From contig NZ_KN882175.1 of assembly GCF_000934755.1 (NCBI RefSeq), forward strand, positions 210,456-274,455: a stretch of DNA of 64,000 nt, given 5' to 3'. The notes below the pieces were generated by a model. The model saw only the letters and a program-made list of their open reading frames with translations, was not told where the DNA came from and made no database searches. A program made the position numbers and the translations under genes. Positions 25,097-33,963 of the stretch are shown here, piece after piece. The DNA is from Desulfonatronovibrio magnus. Its GTDB lineage: Bacteria > Desulfobacterota > Desulfovibrionia > Desulfovibrionales > Desulfonatronovibrionaceae. The stretch's first letter is position 1. The number at the start of each line of letters is the position of its first letter.

Positions 25097-26050
25097 TCAT
25101 TTTATGCGGCTTTTGAGGTACAGATTTTCCAGAAAAAGGGCCAGATAATCACCAACCATCTGGACAAACACGCGGGTCTCGTCATTGATATAAATTGAAT
25201 CAGGATCTGAAAGCACCAGCACGCCCCTGGTCTTGCGATGAACAACAAGAGGCAGACAGATCACAGACTTAAAGTTCATCTGAGTAAATTCTTTACCAAA
25301 AAGATGCAAACCGGCAGGTCCATCCTGTTCCCCGGAAAAAACAGGTGTGCCATATTTGAACACCCAGCCTACCAACCCGGCATCAATATTAAACTTATGT
25401 ACAGAAAAGTCCACTTGCGGCAAAAAATCTCCACCTGTTCCTTCAACAAAATAACCATGTCCCAGCTCATCTCGAGCGGCCATAAAACAATGCCTGAAGC
25501 CGGTGGCCTGAACCAGAACATCAAGCAGTTTTTCCAGAAAAACACGCCACCGTGGAAATTTGACCCTGAGATTAAGCACAAGGCTGAGATATCTGTAATA
25601 GTCAATGCTTTGTACGCTATGATCAGCACGACCGATGCCGGTCCTGACATCCTCAATGAGTTGCGCGAACTGGTGCAGAATTTTCTGATCCTTGTCACTG
25701 AAGGAATAGGTCTTTTTACTGTCTATGCAAAGCACCCCTGAAGCCCCGGGAAGCGATACCCCCATAAAAGCCTTAATCTTGGATTCACCTTCTGAAGGAT
25801 AATACCCCAGACAGCCCACATTGCGGTCAAACTTGTTAATGAGTAAAGGCTTCTGGTTTCTGATGATCCAGCCTACAAGACCGGCCCCTGGCTTTATGGT
25901 TGTACCAGGGTTGATGCTGTCTCCCAGACTAAAGCTGGAGGCAAGTACATAATCATCCCTTTTGTCCTTCAAAAAAAGGACTGCCGAATAACCATCAAAA
26001 ACGCTGCAGACCAGCCCTAAAATTCTGTCCAACCAGTTAGATCCATACAT
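25097..26050 (-). CDS. Protein with two GAF domains
   Basis: A 317-residue protein with two GAF-like halves (about 1-140: GAGLVGWIIRNQKPLLINKF and GVLCIDSKKTYSF; about 165-310: AGLVGWVFKYGTPVFSGEQ and GVLVLSDPDSIYI). No output domain follows, so it probably acts as a separate sensor or partner protein. The open frame continues upstream to 26173, but those codons come from repeat R6 (CCTGCTTACCTTAAAATGGC), so the ATG at 26050 is preferred; no clear Shine-Dalgarno is seen. It precedes mreB by 43 bases and may be co-transcribed with it. Confidence 0.75.
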   Translation of the reverse strand: MYGSNWLDRILGLVCSVFDGYSAVLFLKDKRDDYVLASSFSLGDSINPGTTIKPGAGLVGWIIRNQKPLLINKFDRNVGCLGYYPSEGESKIKAFMGVSLPGASGVLCIDSKKTYSFSDKDQKILHQFAQLIEDVRTGIGRADHSVQSIDYYRYLSLVLNLRVKFPRWRVFLEKLLDVLVQATGFRHCFMAARDELGHGYFVEGTGGDFLPQVDFSVHKFNIDAGLVGWVFKYGTPVFSGEQDGPAGLHLFGKEFTQMNFKSVICLPLVVHRKTRGVLVLSDPDSIYINDETRVFVQMVGDYLALFLENLYLKSRIK

Positions 26051-26065
26051 TTGTAAGCACTTTGG

Positions 26066-26096
26066 GTAATAGTTTAGCCATTTTAAGGTAAGCAGG
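26066..26096 (-). repeat. Fragment of repeat family R6
   Basis: On the minus strand CCTGCTTACCTTAAAATGGCTAAACTATTAC (given here as the segment) matches the right end of the copies at 52038-52190 and 52470-52620. Confidence 0.65.
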
Positions 26097-26144
26097 AACC
26101 AGGCACTACCGGACCCGCTATAACAATAACCGATGTTTTGAACG

Positions 26145-26295
26145 GGGAGCATTACACGTTTCTGTAAAGTCAATTGGGGACAATCCCGAAGCCAGGGACA
26201 GTCCCCGAGTCAAGCTGTCACAATCGGGTTTTAACCCCAAAACAGCTATGACATACAACTTAGATTTAAAGTTTTCAGAAACGCGTAATGCTGCC
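26145..26295. mobile_element. MITE family R1, copy 2 (151 bp)
   Basis: Same length and interior as copy 1 at 11268-11418, with near-perfect inverted ends (GGGAGCATTACACGTTTC and GGCAGCATTACGCGTTTC). It is flanked by a perfect 8-bp direct repeat TTTGAACG (26137-26144 and 26296-26303). No transposase encoded. Confidence 0.88.
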
Positions 26296-26305
26296 TTTGA
26301 ACGTG

Positions 26306-26539
26306 TCATTCATGAGGCAATGGGTCCCTGAAGAACCAGTCTCCGTGCCACATCCGAAAGTCTAAACTATTACCACTTTGGTAAAAAAGTATCATTTCAG
26401 CCCTGCTGCAGGGCAGATCCCGGACAAGCTTCATAAGCCTGATGTTTGCAGAAACATTTGCTTGCTCGCCTTGACAGGGTGTGACCGGCAGGTCACTGAA
26501 ATCTTGATCAATAATACGCGCCTGCAGGTTATTATGCAT
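26306..26539 (-). CDS. Possible small protein overlapping the DUF6485 gene
   Basis: A 77-codon frame whose ATG overlaps the end of the upstream DUF6485 gene by 8 bases and whose stop lies 3 bases outside the MITE duplication. No motif is recognised (SDLPVTPCQGEQANVSANI). The overlap would fit translational coupling, but chance cannot be excluded. Confidence 0.3.
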   Translation of the reverse strand: MHNNLQARIIDQDFSDLPVTPCQGEQANVSANIRLMKLVRDLPCSRAEMILFYQSGNSLDFRMWHGDWFFRDPLPHE

Positions 26540-26747
26540 TCTTGGTTCTTCTTTGACAATAGAATTCTATAGATCGATTATAAGTTCTTTCTTCTTCAGG
26601 AGTGAAATAGCAGGCAGGTATCTCGGAACGTTGACGATGGTAATGAAGGCACTCACAACACAACCCATGTCTCGGACATGAGGCATAAGTGCATGAACAG
26701 TGTGTAATGTTTACATCCGACTTTGGACACTTATCAATCTTCTGCAT
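26532..26747 (-). CDS. Small cysteine-rich protein (DUF6485 family)
   Basis: A 71-residue protein with eight cysteines and a compact motif HCSCTYASCPRHGLCCECL, then HYHRQRSEIPACYFTPEEER and TYNRS. This is the DUF6485 cysteine-rich small domain family common in anaerobic bacteria and archaea. The Cys spacing suggests a metal (zinc or iron-sulfur) site. No function is established that I know of. It stands as an isolated gene among repeats. Confidence 0.8.
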   Translation of the reverse strand: MQKIDKCPKSDVNITHCSCTYASCPRHGLCCECLHYHRQRSEIPACYFTPEEERTYNRSIEFYCQRRTKNA

Positions 26748-26874
26748 AATTTCATTCCTTTATGACAGTGTTACTTTTTAATTGATATTGTAAGAAAAAA
26801 AGGTTATATTTGAATGTTAGAAAATAAGTAACAAATTCACTCTTTGAATTTGGAGCAAGACCTGATTCTTTATA

Positions 26875-26918
26875 AGCTCCTCACCCTGGCGGCCCGGACC
26901 GAACATGCGAGTAACTGT
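26875..26918 (-). repeat. R4 tail-only copy
   Basis: GCTCCTCACCCTGGCGGCCC then GGACCGAACATGCGAGTAAC is the inverse of the 44-base tail seen in the full R4 copies. Confidence 0.7.
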
Positions 26919-27010
26919 CTTTAAAGTGGAGCCTGCATCCTGCAGGCTATTTATTTCCAGGCGGCTGGAAGCCGCCTTCACCGTGAAGAACAGTCCCATA
27001 ATTGAAAATT

Positions 27011-27113
27011 GGGACAGTCCCCCGCGAGGTGCTATAAAAAAGATTGATACTGCATTGGTTCCTGGAAGAAATTTGCCTTAATGAAAAAATTTACACAGCG
27101 AGGGACATTCCCC
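27011..27113 (+). repeat. Dispersed repeat family R5, copy 1
   Basis: Starts GGGACAGTCCCCCGCGAGGT, contains AAAAAAGATTGATACTGCAT and ends ACACAGCGAGGGACATTCCC; the two ends are themselves imperfect palindromes. Matches 48504-48605 in inverse orientation. Confidence 0.75.
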
Positions 27114-27269
27114 CTCCGGGCTGTAAGCCTCCGGGCAGGAAGCTGTGCCAGACGCAAAGTTTCCATCTTATTACCAACACGATTCCAGTTACTTGTAAGT
27201 TACAGTCTTTAATAGACGGCTGATTATCTCCTTGATGACGGCAAAGACTGTGTAAACATAGGAAAATAC

Positions 27270-28997
27270 ATGAAAAAATGGTACGATTATTTTACTGAGT
27301 CACAGTCTTACGACTGGTCTGACAAAATGTTACCTGTTCCAAGGTTCAAAATCAATAATATATTCGGGCTTAAAAAGTACTTGGATCTAATTCATATTAA
27401 AATGTGTTTAATCAAGCCTTTTCTTGAAACAAAAAAATATCCCCTTGTAGAGGCTAGAGAGCTGTTGCCCTCATTTGAGTCTGACCTCTTTGAGTATGAA
27501 GATCTTCCTGGCTTCAGCCTTGTGGCCTTTGCCAGACCCATTGAATATTTTAATGAAATTTTTCAATTCGATATTATTCATAACTGTTGGGAAAACATTG
27601 ATGGTTCAGAAGGAGATTCCTGTCCTTTGTTCAACCCTACTCACTTGAGTAACAAGGCTGTCTTCCAGAGCAGGCTGCCTAAAAACCTTCAAGAATCATT
27701 CAGGGAGTGCTTCAGTAAAAGAGATGTTTCAGAATTGACCAACTACCCCTGTACCCTCGAGTACATTCTTGAAATGGATCGTGGCCATGTTATGGGCATG
27801 AATGCCAGAAATGATTTCTACCTGGCCGGAATTTATGCCTCCTTTCCCTCAGAGCTGGACCCGGAGCTCAAAAGATTCGGGCTGAAAATTAAAAAATTCA
27901 AACCCAATGACAATCTGGGCTATGAACTTAACCGTACCTTTGTGTATCAATTCCTTATGGAACTTTATGGTTATCCTGTTGTATCTGAACGAAGGACGTC
28001 AGCTGCCCTTTTTGCAAGAAGACTTTTTAAGACAGGCGAGCATTTTCTCATCCGCGCTCTTGGACAAACCGACCGAACTATTACAACACTTTATTCCACA
28101 GGCGACCAAAAATTCTATCCATCCCTGGAAAAACTGGCACTGGTGCGAGTTGAAACCAAAAAGAAAGATACAATTAAATTTTTAAAGGATAATAAATATT
28201 TCATCGATGAACGAAAAAAAGCAGTTATACTAAGGGTAAAATACAAACAACACAAATATGACCCTAACAATGTACGGGAAGAAAGGGCCCTGTCCATTGA
28301 AAGACAGGACGTGATTCACCCCATGACCGGTGAGGCCTGCTCCACCCTGAATATAGTCAATGATACCTCTTATATGACCCTGAAGCTCAACGATATTGTC
28401 AAGGGTGAATTTAGCGGACGAATAAAATATAAAAGGGAAATCATCGAGAATACAGACACCCATGAAAAGAGGCTCAAATTTCTTTTTGCCTGGTTGAGCA
28501 AGCACCAGCGAAGAATTATTGGGTATTCAGATGAATTTTACGCTGATGTTAACAAAGTTATGGAAAATTACCTGCTGGACGCCAAACATTATGATACTTT
28601 TAACGATCTTTACAGATTATATCAGGAAGTATGGAATAAATACAGCTACATCAAGCAGGCCCGAAAAATCAGGATCTTGCAGGAACTTCTTCAGAAGCAG
28701 TACTCGGGCCGAAAAATCAACTATCTCGAGATGCTTGATCATACCAACAAGCTTCTCAACGAATTAAAGTTTGAACTGGTCAACTATTTTGATGACATTG
28801 TTGCCAGAACCATAAATATTGTTGAAAAGATTTCCAACGACTACTACCTTATCCATAATTACATCCAGTATAAGGAAGAAAAAGATCTCACCGAGTATGG
28901 CCGTGATGTCCGTAAAAGCTATGGCCGCATGGTTTCACTTCTTGATGAGCTAAAGTCCATAAGAAAGATTAAAATGGACAAAAATTTTACTAATTGA
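27270..28997 (+). CDS. Conserved-looking protein of unknown function (575 aa)
   Basis: I do not recognise this protein. It is soluble: no signal peptide or membrane segment is seen. The middle (about 200-300) contains LGYELNRTFVYQFLMELYGY and SERRTSAALFARRLFKTGEHFLI; residues 330-400 are rich in Lys/Arg with RVKYKQHKYDP. The last 150 residues are long amphipathic helices (KQARKIRILQELLQKQ, NYFDDIVARTINIVEKIS). No nucleotide-binding or metal motif is apparent. It ends 50 bases before gcvT on the same strand. The codon use looks like that of its neighbours, so there is no sign of recent transfer. Confidence 0.75.
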   Translation: MKKWYDYFTESQSYDWSDKMLPVPRFKINNIFGLKKYLDLIHIKMCLIKPFLETKKYPLVEARELLPSFESDLFEYEDLPGFSLVAFARPIEYFNEIFQFDIIHNCWENIDGSEGDSCPLFNPTHLSNKAVFQSRLPKNLQESFRECFSKRDVSELTNYPCTLEYILEMDRGHVMGMNARNDFYLAGIYASFPSELDPELKRFGLKIKKFKPNDNLGYELNRTFVYQFLMELYGYPVVSERRTSAALFARRLFKTGEHFLIRALGQTDRTITTLYSTGDQKFYPSLEKLALVRVETKKKDTIKFLKDNKYFIDERKKAVILRVKYKQHKYDPNNVREERALSIERQDVIHPMTGEACSTLNIVNDTSYMTLKLNDIVKGEFSGRIKYKREIIENTDTHEKRLKFLFAWLSKHQRRIIGYSDEFYADVNKVMENYLLDAKHYDTFNDLYRLYQEVWNKYSYIKQARKIRILQELLQKQYSGRKINYLEMLDHTNKLLNELKFELVNYFDDIVARTINIVEKISNDYYLIHNYIQYKEEKDLTEYGRDVRKSYGRMVSLLDELKSIRKIKMDKNFTN

Positions 28998-29047
28998 TTT
29001 ATAAGCAAATAACGTTGACACCTTTGCAGATGCCTTAAGGAAAAATT

Positions 29048-30121
29048 ATGACCACTATAAAAAGCCCGCTTGACCATGAACATAATCAGGCAGGAGCCAG
29101 AATGACCCTGTTTGCCGGATGGATGATGCCCATTCAATACAGCGGCATTCTTGATGAACATAAACATACCAGAAACGCCGCTTCAGTGTTTGATATAAGC
29201 CACATGGGCGAACTTCTCATCACCGGCAAGGGTTGCAAAGACGAATTGAGCAAGCTTCTCACTCATGACTTTTCTGCCTCGACACCAGGCCGTTGCTCTT
29301 ACGGATTCATCCTTTCTCCCACAGGAACCATCATGGATGATCTAATTGTCTATCCCCTTGAAGATGACAAATTCATTCTGGTAGTCAATGCTTCTCAAAA
29401 AAAGGAAGATCTTGTTCATCTGCAGAAAAATCTCTCCTCAAAGGTCAAAGTCACGGATATGACCATGGAAATGGCCAAACTGGACCTGCAGGGACCGGAA
29501 TCAATCCATGTTCTTGAAAGCATAAGCAACCAGAACTGGAGAGATCTGTCATATTTTCACTTTAGACATGCCAGTTTCTGTGGTCAAAAAATACTGGTCA
29601 GCAGAACCGGATATACAGGTGAACTGGGATATGAACTATATATTCCGGTCAAAGGAGTAGAAAAGGTCTGGCAAGAACTGCTACGGGATAAACGGGTAAA
29701 GCCTGCAGGGCTTGGAGCCAGAGACACTTTGCGACTTGAGGCTGGTCTTCCGCTTTACGGACAGGATTTGGATTTAAACCATACACCTGCAGAAGCTGGG
29801 TATGAATTTGTGCTCAAGTCCGCATCACGCTACCAGGGCAAGGGTCACGCCTTGAAGATTTCAGAGCGCCTTACGGGGTTGACAATTAAGGGCAGAAGGA
29901 CTCCAAGGCATTCAGACAGAGTTTTTGTTCACGATAAAGAAGCCGGCATTGTAACTAGTGGCTCTTTTGCTCCCTCCCTGGGGCATTGTATTGCTCTTGC
30001 TTACATCAGGCGGGAGTTTGAATCCGAGGAAAACTTTACCATTAGAAAAGGCAATGTCAGCCTTGAGGCCCATAAGACTGAACTGCCGTTTTACAAGGGA
30101 ACAGCAAGAATAAAACTGTAG
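29048..30121 (+). CDS. gcvT: Glycine cleavage system T protein (aminomethyltransferase)
   Basis: A 357-residue GcvT. FAGWMMPIQYSGILDEH at the N-terminus, VFDISHMGELLITG, the folate-binding Asp region GTIMDDLIVYPL, SRTGYTGELGYELYIP and GLGARDTLRLEAGLPLYGQDL are intact. It transfers the aminomethyl carbon from the H protein to tetrahydrofolate. The other gcv genes (gcvH, gcvP) are not in the neighbourhood as far as the window shows. AAGGA precedes the ATG. rsmE follows after 22 bases. Confidence 0.95.
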   Translation: MTTIKSPLDHEHNQAGARMTLFAGWMMPIQYSGILDEHKHTRNAASVFDISHMGELLITGKGCKDELSKLLTHDFSASTPGRCSYGFILSPTGTIMDDLIVYPLEDDKFILVVNASQKKEDLVHLQKNLSSKVKVTDMTMEMAKLDLQGPESIHVLESISNQNWRDLSYFHFRHASFCGQKILVSRTGYTGELGYELYIPVKGVEKVWQELLRDKRVKPAGLGARDTLRLEAGLPLYGQDLDLNHTPAEAGYEFVLKSASRYQGKGHALKISERLTGLTIKGRRTPRHSDRVFVHDKEAGIVTSGSFAPSLGHCIALAYIRREFESEENFTIRKGNVSLEAHKTELPFYKGTARIKL

Positions 30122-30143
30122 TGATGTCTGCATTGAATTAAAC

Positions 30144-30887
30144 ATGTATAAAAAGATCCACAACTTTTATCTTGCGCCAGATCAGTGGCATGAGCCCTAT
30201 CTGCTCAAGGACCAGGAAGCCAGGCATCTGTCAAAGGTGCTGCGCATAAAAGAAGGTGTGCAGGTCAGACTCATAAATGGCGAGGGACGCACCGGGCTGT
30301 TTATTGTACAAAGTATTTCCAAAAATCAGGTGCTTCTGAAACCTGTAGAATTTTTTAAATTCGATCCCCCAGTAGACAGAACAGTCCTTGCCCTGGCCTG
30401 GAATAAAAGCTTCAGACGCTCATGGATGATGGAAAAGGCAGTTGAACTGGGGGTTTGGAAAATTCTTTTATGGCAGGCAAGACACAGCCAGGGAAGTATA
30501 AAAGATGCAAGATCTGAAAACTGGCAGGGCAAAATCATAGCTGCCGGCAAGCAATGTGAAAACCCCTGGCTGCCCCAACTGAGCTTTCTTCCCGATGGTG
30601 CTTTGGAAGTCATTGATACTGCAAGGGCAATCCAGAGCAAAATACTGCTCTGGGAAGAAGAAACAGAAAACAGCCTTGTTCAGTGTTACCAGGATTTGAA
30701 ACCAATGGAAAAAATCGTGGTGGTAGGTCCTGAGGGCGGGCTTGACCCTTCAGAGGTTGAAGCTTTTATTGATGCTGGTTTTCAGGCCGTATCACTTGGA
30801 CCAAGAGTGCTCAGGTGGGAAACTGCTGCTCTGGCTCCACTATATCTGGAAATGCTTTTTAACTCCAGCAATACTTGGAAAGCTTAG
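30144..30887 (+). CDS. rsmE: 16S rRNA m3U1498 methyltransferase RsmE
   Basis: A 247-residue SPOUT methyltransferase. The N-terminal PUA-like part (EARHLSKVLRIKEGVQVRL) is followed by the knot with VVGPEGGLDPSEVEAFIDAGF and SLGPRVLRWETAALAPLYL, which bind S-adenosylmethionine. Length is normal. It lies 22 bases after gcvT in the same unit; a tandem-repeat region separates it from convergent metG. Confidence 0.93.
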   Translation: MYKKIHNFYLAPDQWHEPYLLKDQEARHLSKVLRIKEGVQVRLINGEGRTGLFIVQSISKNQVLLKPVEFFKFDPPVDRTVLALAWNKSFRRSWMMEKAVELGVWKILLWQARHSQGSIKDARSENWQGKIIAAGKQCENPWLPQLSFLPDGALEVIDTARAIQSKILLWEEETENSLVQCYQDLKPMEKIVVVGPEGGLDPSEVEAFIDAGFQAVSLGPRVLRWETAALAPLYLEMLFNSSNTWKA

Positions 30888-30964
30888 TATCTTGTATACG
30901 CGCCCCCCCCTTGACTGTATTACCTTTTTGACTCCTGCCCCTAACCTCCGACTTCTCTGCCCCC

Positions 30965-31055
30965 TGACCTCTGATCTCTGACTTCTGATCTCTGACTTCT
31001 GATCTCTGACTTCTGACCTCTGACTTCTGACCTCTGATCTCTGACTTCTGACCTC
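30965..31055. repeat. Heptanucleotide tandem array (TGAYYTC)n
   Basis: Thirteen contiguous 7-bp units of TGACTTC, TGATCTC and TGACCTC. The array runs into the first two bases of the metG stop codon (31054-31056). It separates the convergent rsmE and metG genes. Confidence 0.9.
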
Positions 31056-32979
31056 AACTTATCTTCAAACCAGGTTTTGTTCCCGGTTCCGCCTTAAGCA
31101 GTGACATTTTTTTGCCATGGCGAACCGCAAGCACCATGCCCTGGGACTGGACTCCGCGAATTTTTTTCGGTTCCAAGTTGGCCAGCACAACAACCTCTCT
31201 TCCTTCAAGGTCACTGACAGCGAAAAAGTCGGCAAGACCAGCAACAATCTGCCTTGGCTGATTCTCACCGATTTCAACTTCCAATTGAAAAAGCTTATCA
31301 GCACCCTTAACTTTTTCAGCGCTAAGCACTTTTCCGGTAACAATATGCATGCGCTTAAAATCATCAAAACTGATGGTGGAAATTTTATTGTCATCTGCAG
31401 TCGATGCAGGTTTACTTTGAGTGGCCTGTTTCTTCTCCTGATCAGTGGTCACATCCACCCTTGGAAAAAGATTGGATTTTTTTGCTACCAGTCCTCCCGG
31501 CACAAGACCGTTCCACTTACTCCATTCCGCATGCAGATCAACCTCTTGCAAATCAAAGCCTGAACCAACCTGTTCAAGCATTTGTTCTGCTGTACCAGGC
31601 ATAACCGGCCACATGTGCAAAGCTATCTTGCGAATGCCCTCCAGAAGGATATACATTACAGTCTGCAGGCGATCATTTTTTCCTTCCTTGTAAAGCATCC
31701 ATGGAGCGGACTGATCAACATACTTGTTAAGATGACTGACAAAAACCCAGAGCCTGGCCAGGGCTTTGGCAAAATCAAATTTTTCAAAAAGCTCCACATA
31801 ATCCTTGAAACAGCTGTACCCAAGCTCCATGGTATGCTCATCTTCTTGCTGAGTAGCTGAAATTTGAGGAACTACTCCTTTGAAATATTTATGGGTCATG
31901 GCCAGCACACGATTGGTCAGATTTCCGAGATCATTGGCCAGATCCGCGTTGAGCCTGCCAACTAAGGCCTCCTCAGAAAAAGAAGCATCAAGACCGAACT
32001 GCATTTCCCGAAGAAGAAAATATCTGAAAGGAGCGAGTCCATACTTGTCCACCATGGACATGGGTTCTATTACATTACCCAGACTCTTGGACATCTTGGT
32101 TTCTTTTACAGTCCAGTAGCCATGAACCCGGAGTCCTTGGTACAAAGGAATACCGGCTGACATGAGCATGGTAGGCCAGAATACAGCATGAGGCTTCAGT
32201 ATGTCCTTGGCAACAATATGATGAGCCCCGGGCCAGTACTTTTTGAACCCTTCTCCATCAGGCCATTGAAGAGCTGTAATATAATTTATCAAAGCATCAA
32301 ACCATACATAGGTCACATACTGATCATCAAATGGCAGTTCTATACCCCAGGTAAGCCTGGTTTTCGGCCTTGAAATGCAAAGGTCGTTCAGTTCGTCTCC
32401 CAGCATGCCCAGCACTTCATTGCGGTACCGTTCAGGTTTAATAAAATCTGGGTTGTCCAAAATATGCTTTTTAAGAGGCTCTAAGTATCTGGTCATACGG
32501 AAAAAATAATTTTTTTCCTGAATAAAGTCCGGCTTTTTCTGATGGTCGGGACACAACCCGTCAACAAGCTCTTTTTCTGTGTAAAAACGCTCGCAACCAA
32601 AACAGTAGTGGCCACCGTATTCTCCAAAGTATATATCCCCGTTGTCATAAACCCTTTGCAAAATCTCCTGGACGCATTTTTTATGCTGACTTTCAGTTGT
32701 GCGGATAAATCTATCTGGAGCAACTTCCAGCCAGGGCCAGGCGTCCTTGAAAAGTTTGCTGATCTTCTCTACATATTCTTCAGGAGTTTGCTGATGGGCC
32801 TGGGCAGCTTCAACGATTTTATCACCATGTTCATCAGTGCCGGTAACAAAAAAAGCAGGGTCATTGCCGAGCTTTTTCATTCTATAGATACTGTCGGCCA
32901 CTATTGTAGTATAGGCATGGCCTAAGTGAGGTCTGGCATTAACATAATATATGGGTGTGGATATAAAGAAAGGGTTCAA
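31054..32979 (-). CDS. metG: Methionyl-tRNA synthetase
   Basis: A 641-residue class I synthetase. The HIGH signature is HLGHAYTT (about 18-25), the zinc knuckle is CFGCERFYTEKELVDGLC, and the KMSKS loop is TKMSKSLGNVI. The C-terminal OB-fold tRNA-binding domain (FDDFKRMHIVTGKVLSAEKV) is present, as in dimeric MetG. The start overlaps the end of ricT by 4 bases, so the genes are translationally coupled. Confidence 0.97.
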   Translation of the reverse strand: MNPFFISTPIYYVNARPHLGHAYTTIVADSIYRMKKLGNDPAFFVTGTDEHGDKIVEAAQAHQQTPEEYVEKISKLFKDAWPWLEVAPDRFIRTTESQHKKCVQEILQRVYDNGDIYFGEYGGHYCFGCERFYTEKELVDGLCPDHQKKPDFIQEKNYFFRMTRYLEPLKKHILDNPDFIKPERYRNEVLGMLGDELNDLCISRPKTRLTWGIELPFDDQYVTYVWFDALINYITALQWPDGEGFKKYWPGAHHIVAKDILKPHAVFWPTMLMSAGIPLYQGLRVHGYWTVKETKMSKSLGNVIEPMSMVDKYGLAPFRYFLLREMQFGLDASFSEEALVGRLNADLANDLGNLTNRVLAMTHKYFKGVVPQISATQQEDEHTMELGYSCFKDYVELFEKFDFAKALARLWVFVSHLNKYVDQSAPWMLYKEGKNDRLQTVMYILLEGIRKIALHMWPVMPGTAEQMLEQVGSGFDLQEVDLHAEWSKWNGLVPGGLVAKKSNLFPRVDVTTDQEKKQATQSKPASTADDNKISTISFDDFKRMHIVTGKVLSAEKVKGADKLFQLEVEIGENQPRQIVAGLADFFAVSDLEGREVVVLANLEPKKIRGVQSQGMVLAVRHGKKMSLLKAEPGTKPGLKIS

Positions 32980-33821
32980 GATTTTGCCTCCTGCCTGCCT
33001 GGCTTGTTCCTGCTTTGTCTCTTAATTAGTTCGTTCCATTCCTGGAGAGGAAGCTCCTTTTCAACTCCATCTTCATTCAGCACAGTTAGAGAGTCTCTAA
33101 ACATATTGGCCCTGATTACCCTCAGATAGCCCTGATCTGTTTTGTATCTCTTACCCAGTTTGGGAATCTTTTTCTGAAATCTGGCATAGTTTGCCTGCTC
33201 AAAATTCAGACAGCACAACAGACGCCCACAAACTCCGGAAATTTTGGCTGGATTGAGAAATAGATTCTGATCCTTGGCCATTTTAATGGTCACCGGCTCA
33301 AATTGGCGCATAAACCTGCGACAGCAGCATACCTGGCCGCAATTCCCCAGACCTCCCACCATCTGAGTTTCATGACGAACCCCTATCTGACGCAGCTCAA
33401 TTCTGGTTTTATAAATCTTGACCAGGTCCTTTACCAGTTCCCGAAAATCCACTCGACCGGGGGCAGTAAAGAAAAAAATCATTTTGCTCCGGTCAAAATA
33501 GACATCCACATCAACCAGCTTCATATCCAGGCCTCTATTCTTAATGCATTCCTTGCAATACCTGAATGCTTCCCGGGCCAGAGTGAGATTTTCCTGCTGG
33601 CTGACCAGATCATCTTCATTGGCAAGCCTGAATATTGGCTTGAGCTGTTCTTTGGTAAAACCATCTGGAATGGTGTCTCTGACCAGAATTACATAGGCCA
33701 GACCCAACCCCTCTTCAGTCTTGACTATGACTGAATCACCAGATTCCACTACAAACGGGCTGGCCTGAAAGTAGTATACCTGGCCCTGGTCTTTGAATTT
33801 AACACCGATAACTTGTGTCAT
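32976..33821 (-). CDS. ricT: PSP1 / RicT (YaaT) family protein
   Basis: A 281-residue PSP1-domain protein. The cysteine-rich core GNCGQVCCCRRFMRQF with SGVCGRLLCCLNFEQ matches the RicT/YaaT family, whose Bacillus member binds Fe-S clusters in the Y-complex and affects RNase Y. Other family segments: FFFTAPGRVDFRELVKDL and RIELRQIGVRHE. The ricT-metG order recurs in this lineage. Its role outside Firmicutes is not known. Confidence 0.9.
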   Translation of the reverse strand: MTQVIGVKFKDQGQVYYFQASPFVVESGDSVIVKTEEGLGLAYVILVRDTIPDGFTKEQLKPIFRLANEDDLVSQQENLTLAREAFRYCKECIKNRGLDMKLVDVDVYFDRSKMIFFFTAPGRVDFRELVKDLVKIYKTRIELRQIGVRHETQMVGGLGNCGQVCCCRRFMRQFEPVTIKMAKDQNLFLNPAKISGVCGRLLCCLNFEQANYARFQKKIPKLGKRYKTDQGYLRVIRANMFRDSLTVLNEDGVEKELPLQEWNELIKRQSRNKPGRQEAKS

Positions 33822-33963
33822 AAGATCCTTTAATGACTTGCTTATTAGAGCCTGTTACAGAGAAAATGATTTCCGACGCAGTCCCTGGCTCGGATGACAA
33901 GTTCCTCCAGCCGTTTCCCAAGCTTCTTGGACAATAAGTATAAACTGCCTTGCACAGATCGTG

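Larger units (their letters stand above)
26748..27269. other. Repeat-rich intergenic region
   Basis: No gene is seen. It holds an inverted R4 tail (26875-26918), hairpins GCCTGCATCCTGCAGGC and AGGCGGCTGGAAGCCGCCT (about 26931-26978), and an R5 copy (27011-27113), then about 100 bases leading to the 27270 gene. Confidence 0.6.

Noticed and set aside
26118-26309. A minus-strand 63-codon frame over the MITE copy
   Set aside because: It consists almost wholly of the non-coding MITE.
28998-29047. Glycine riboswitch upstream of gcvT
   Set aside because: Only 50 bases separate gcvT from the preceding gene and no aptamer-like pattern is present.
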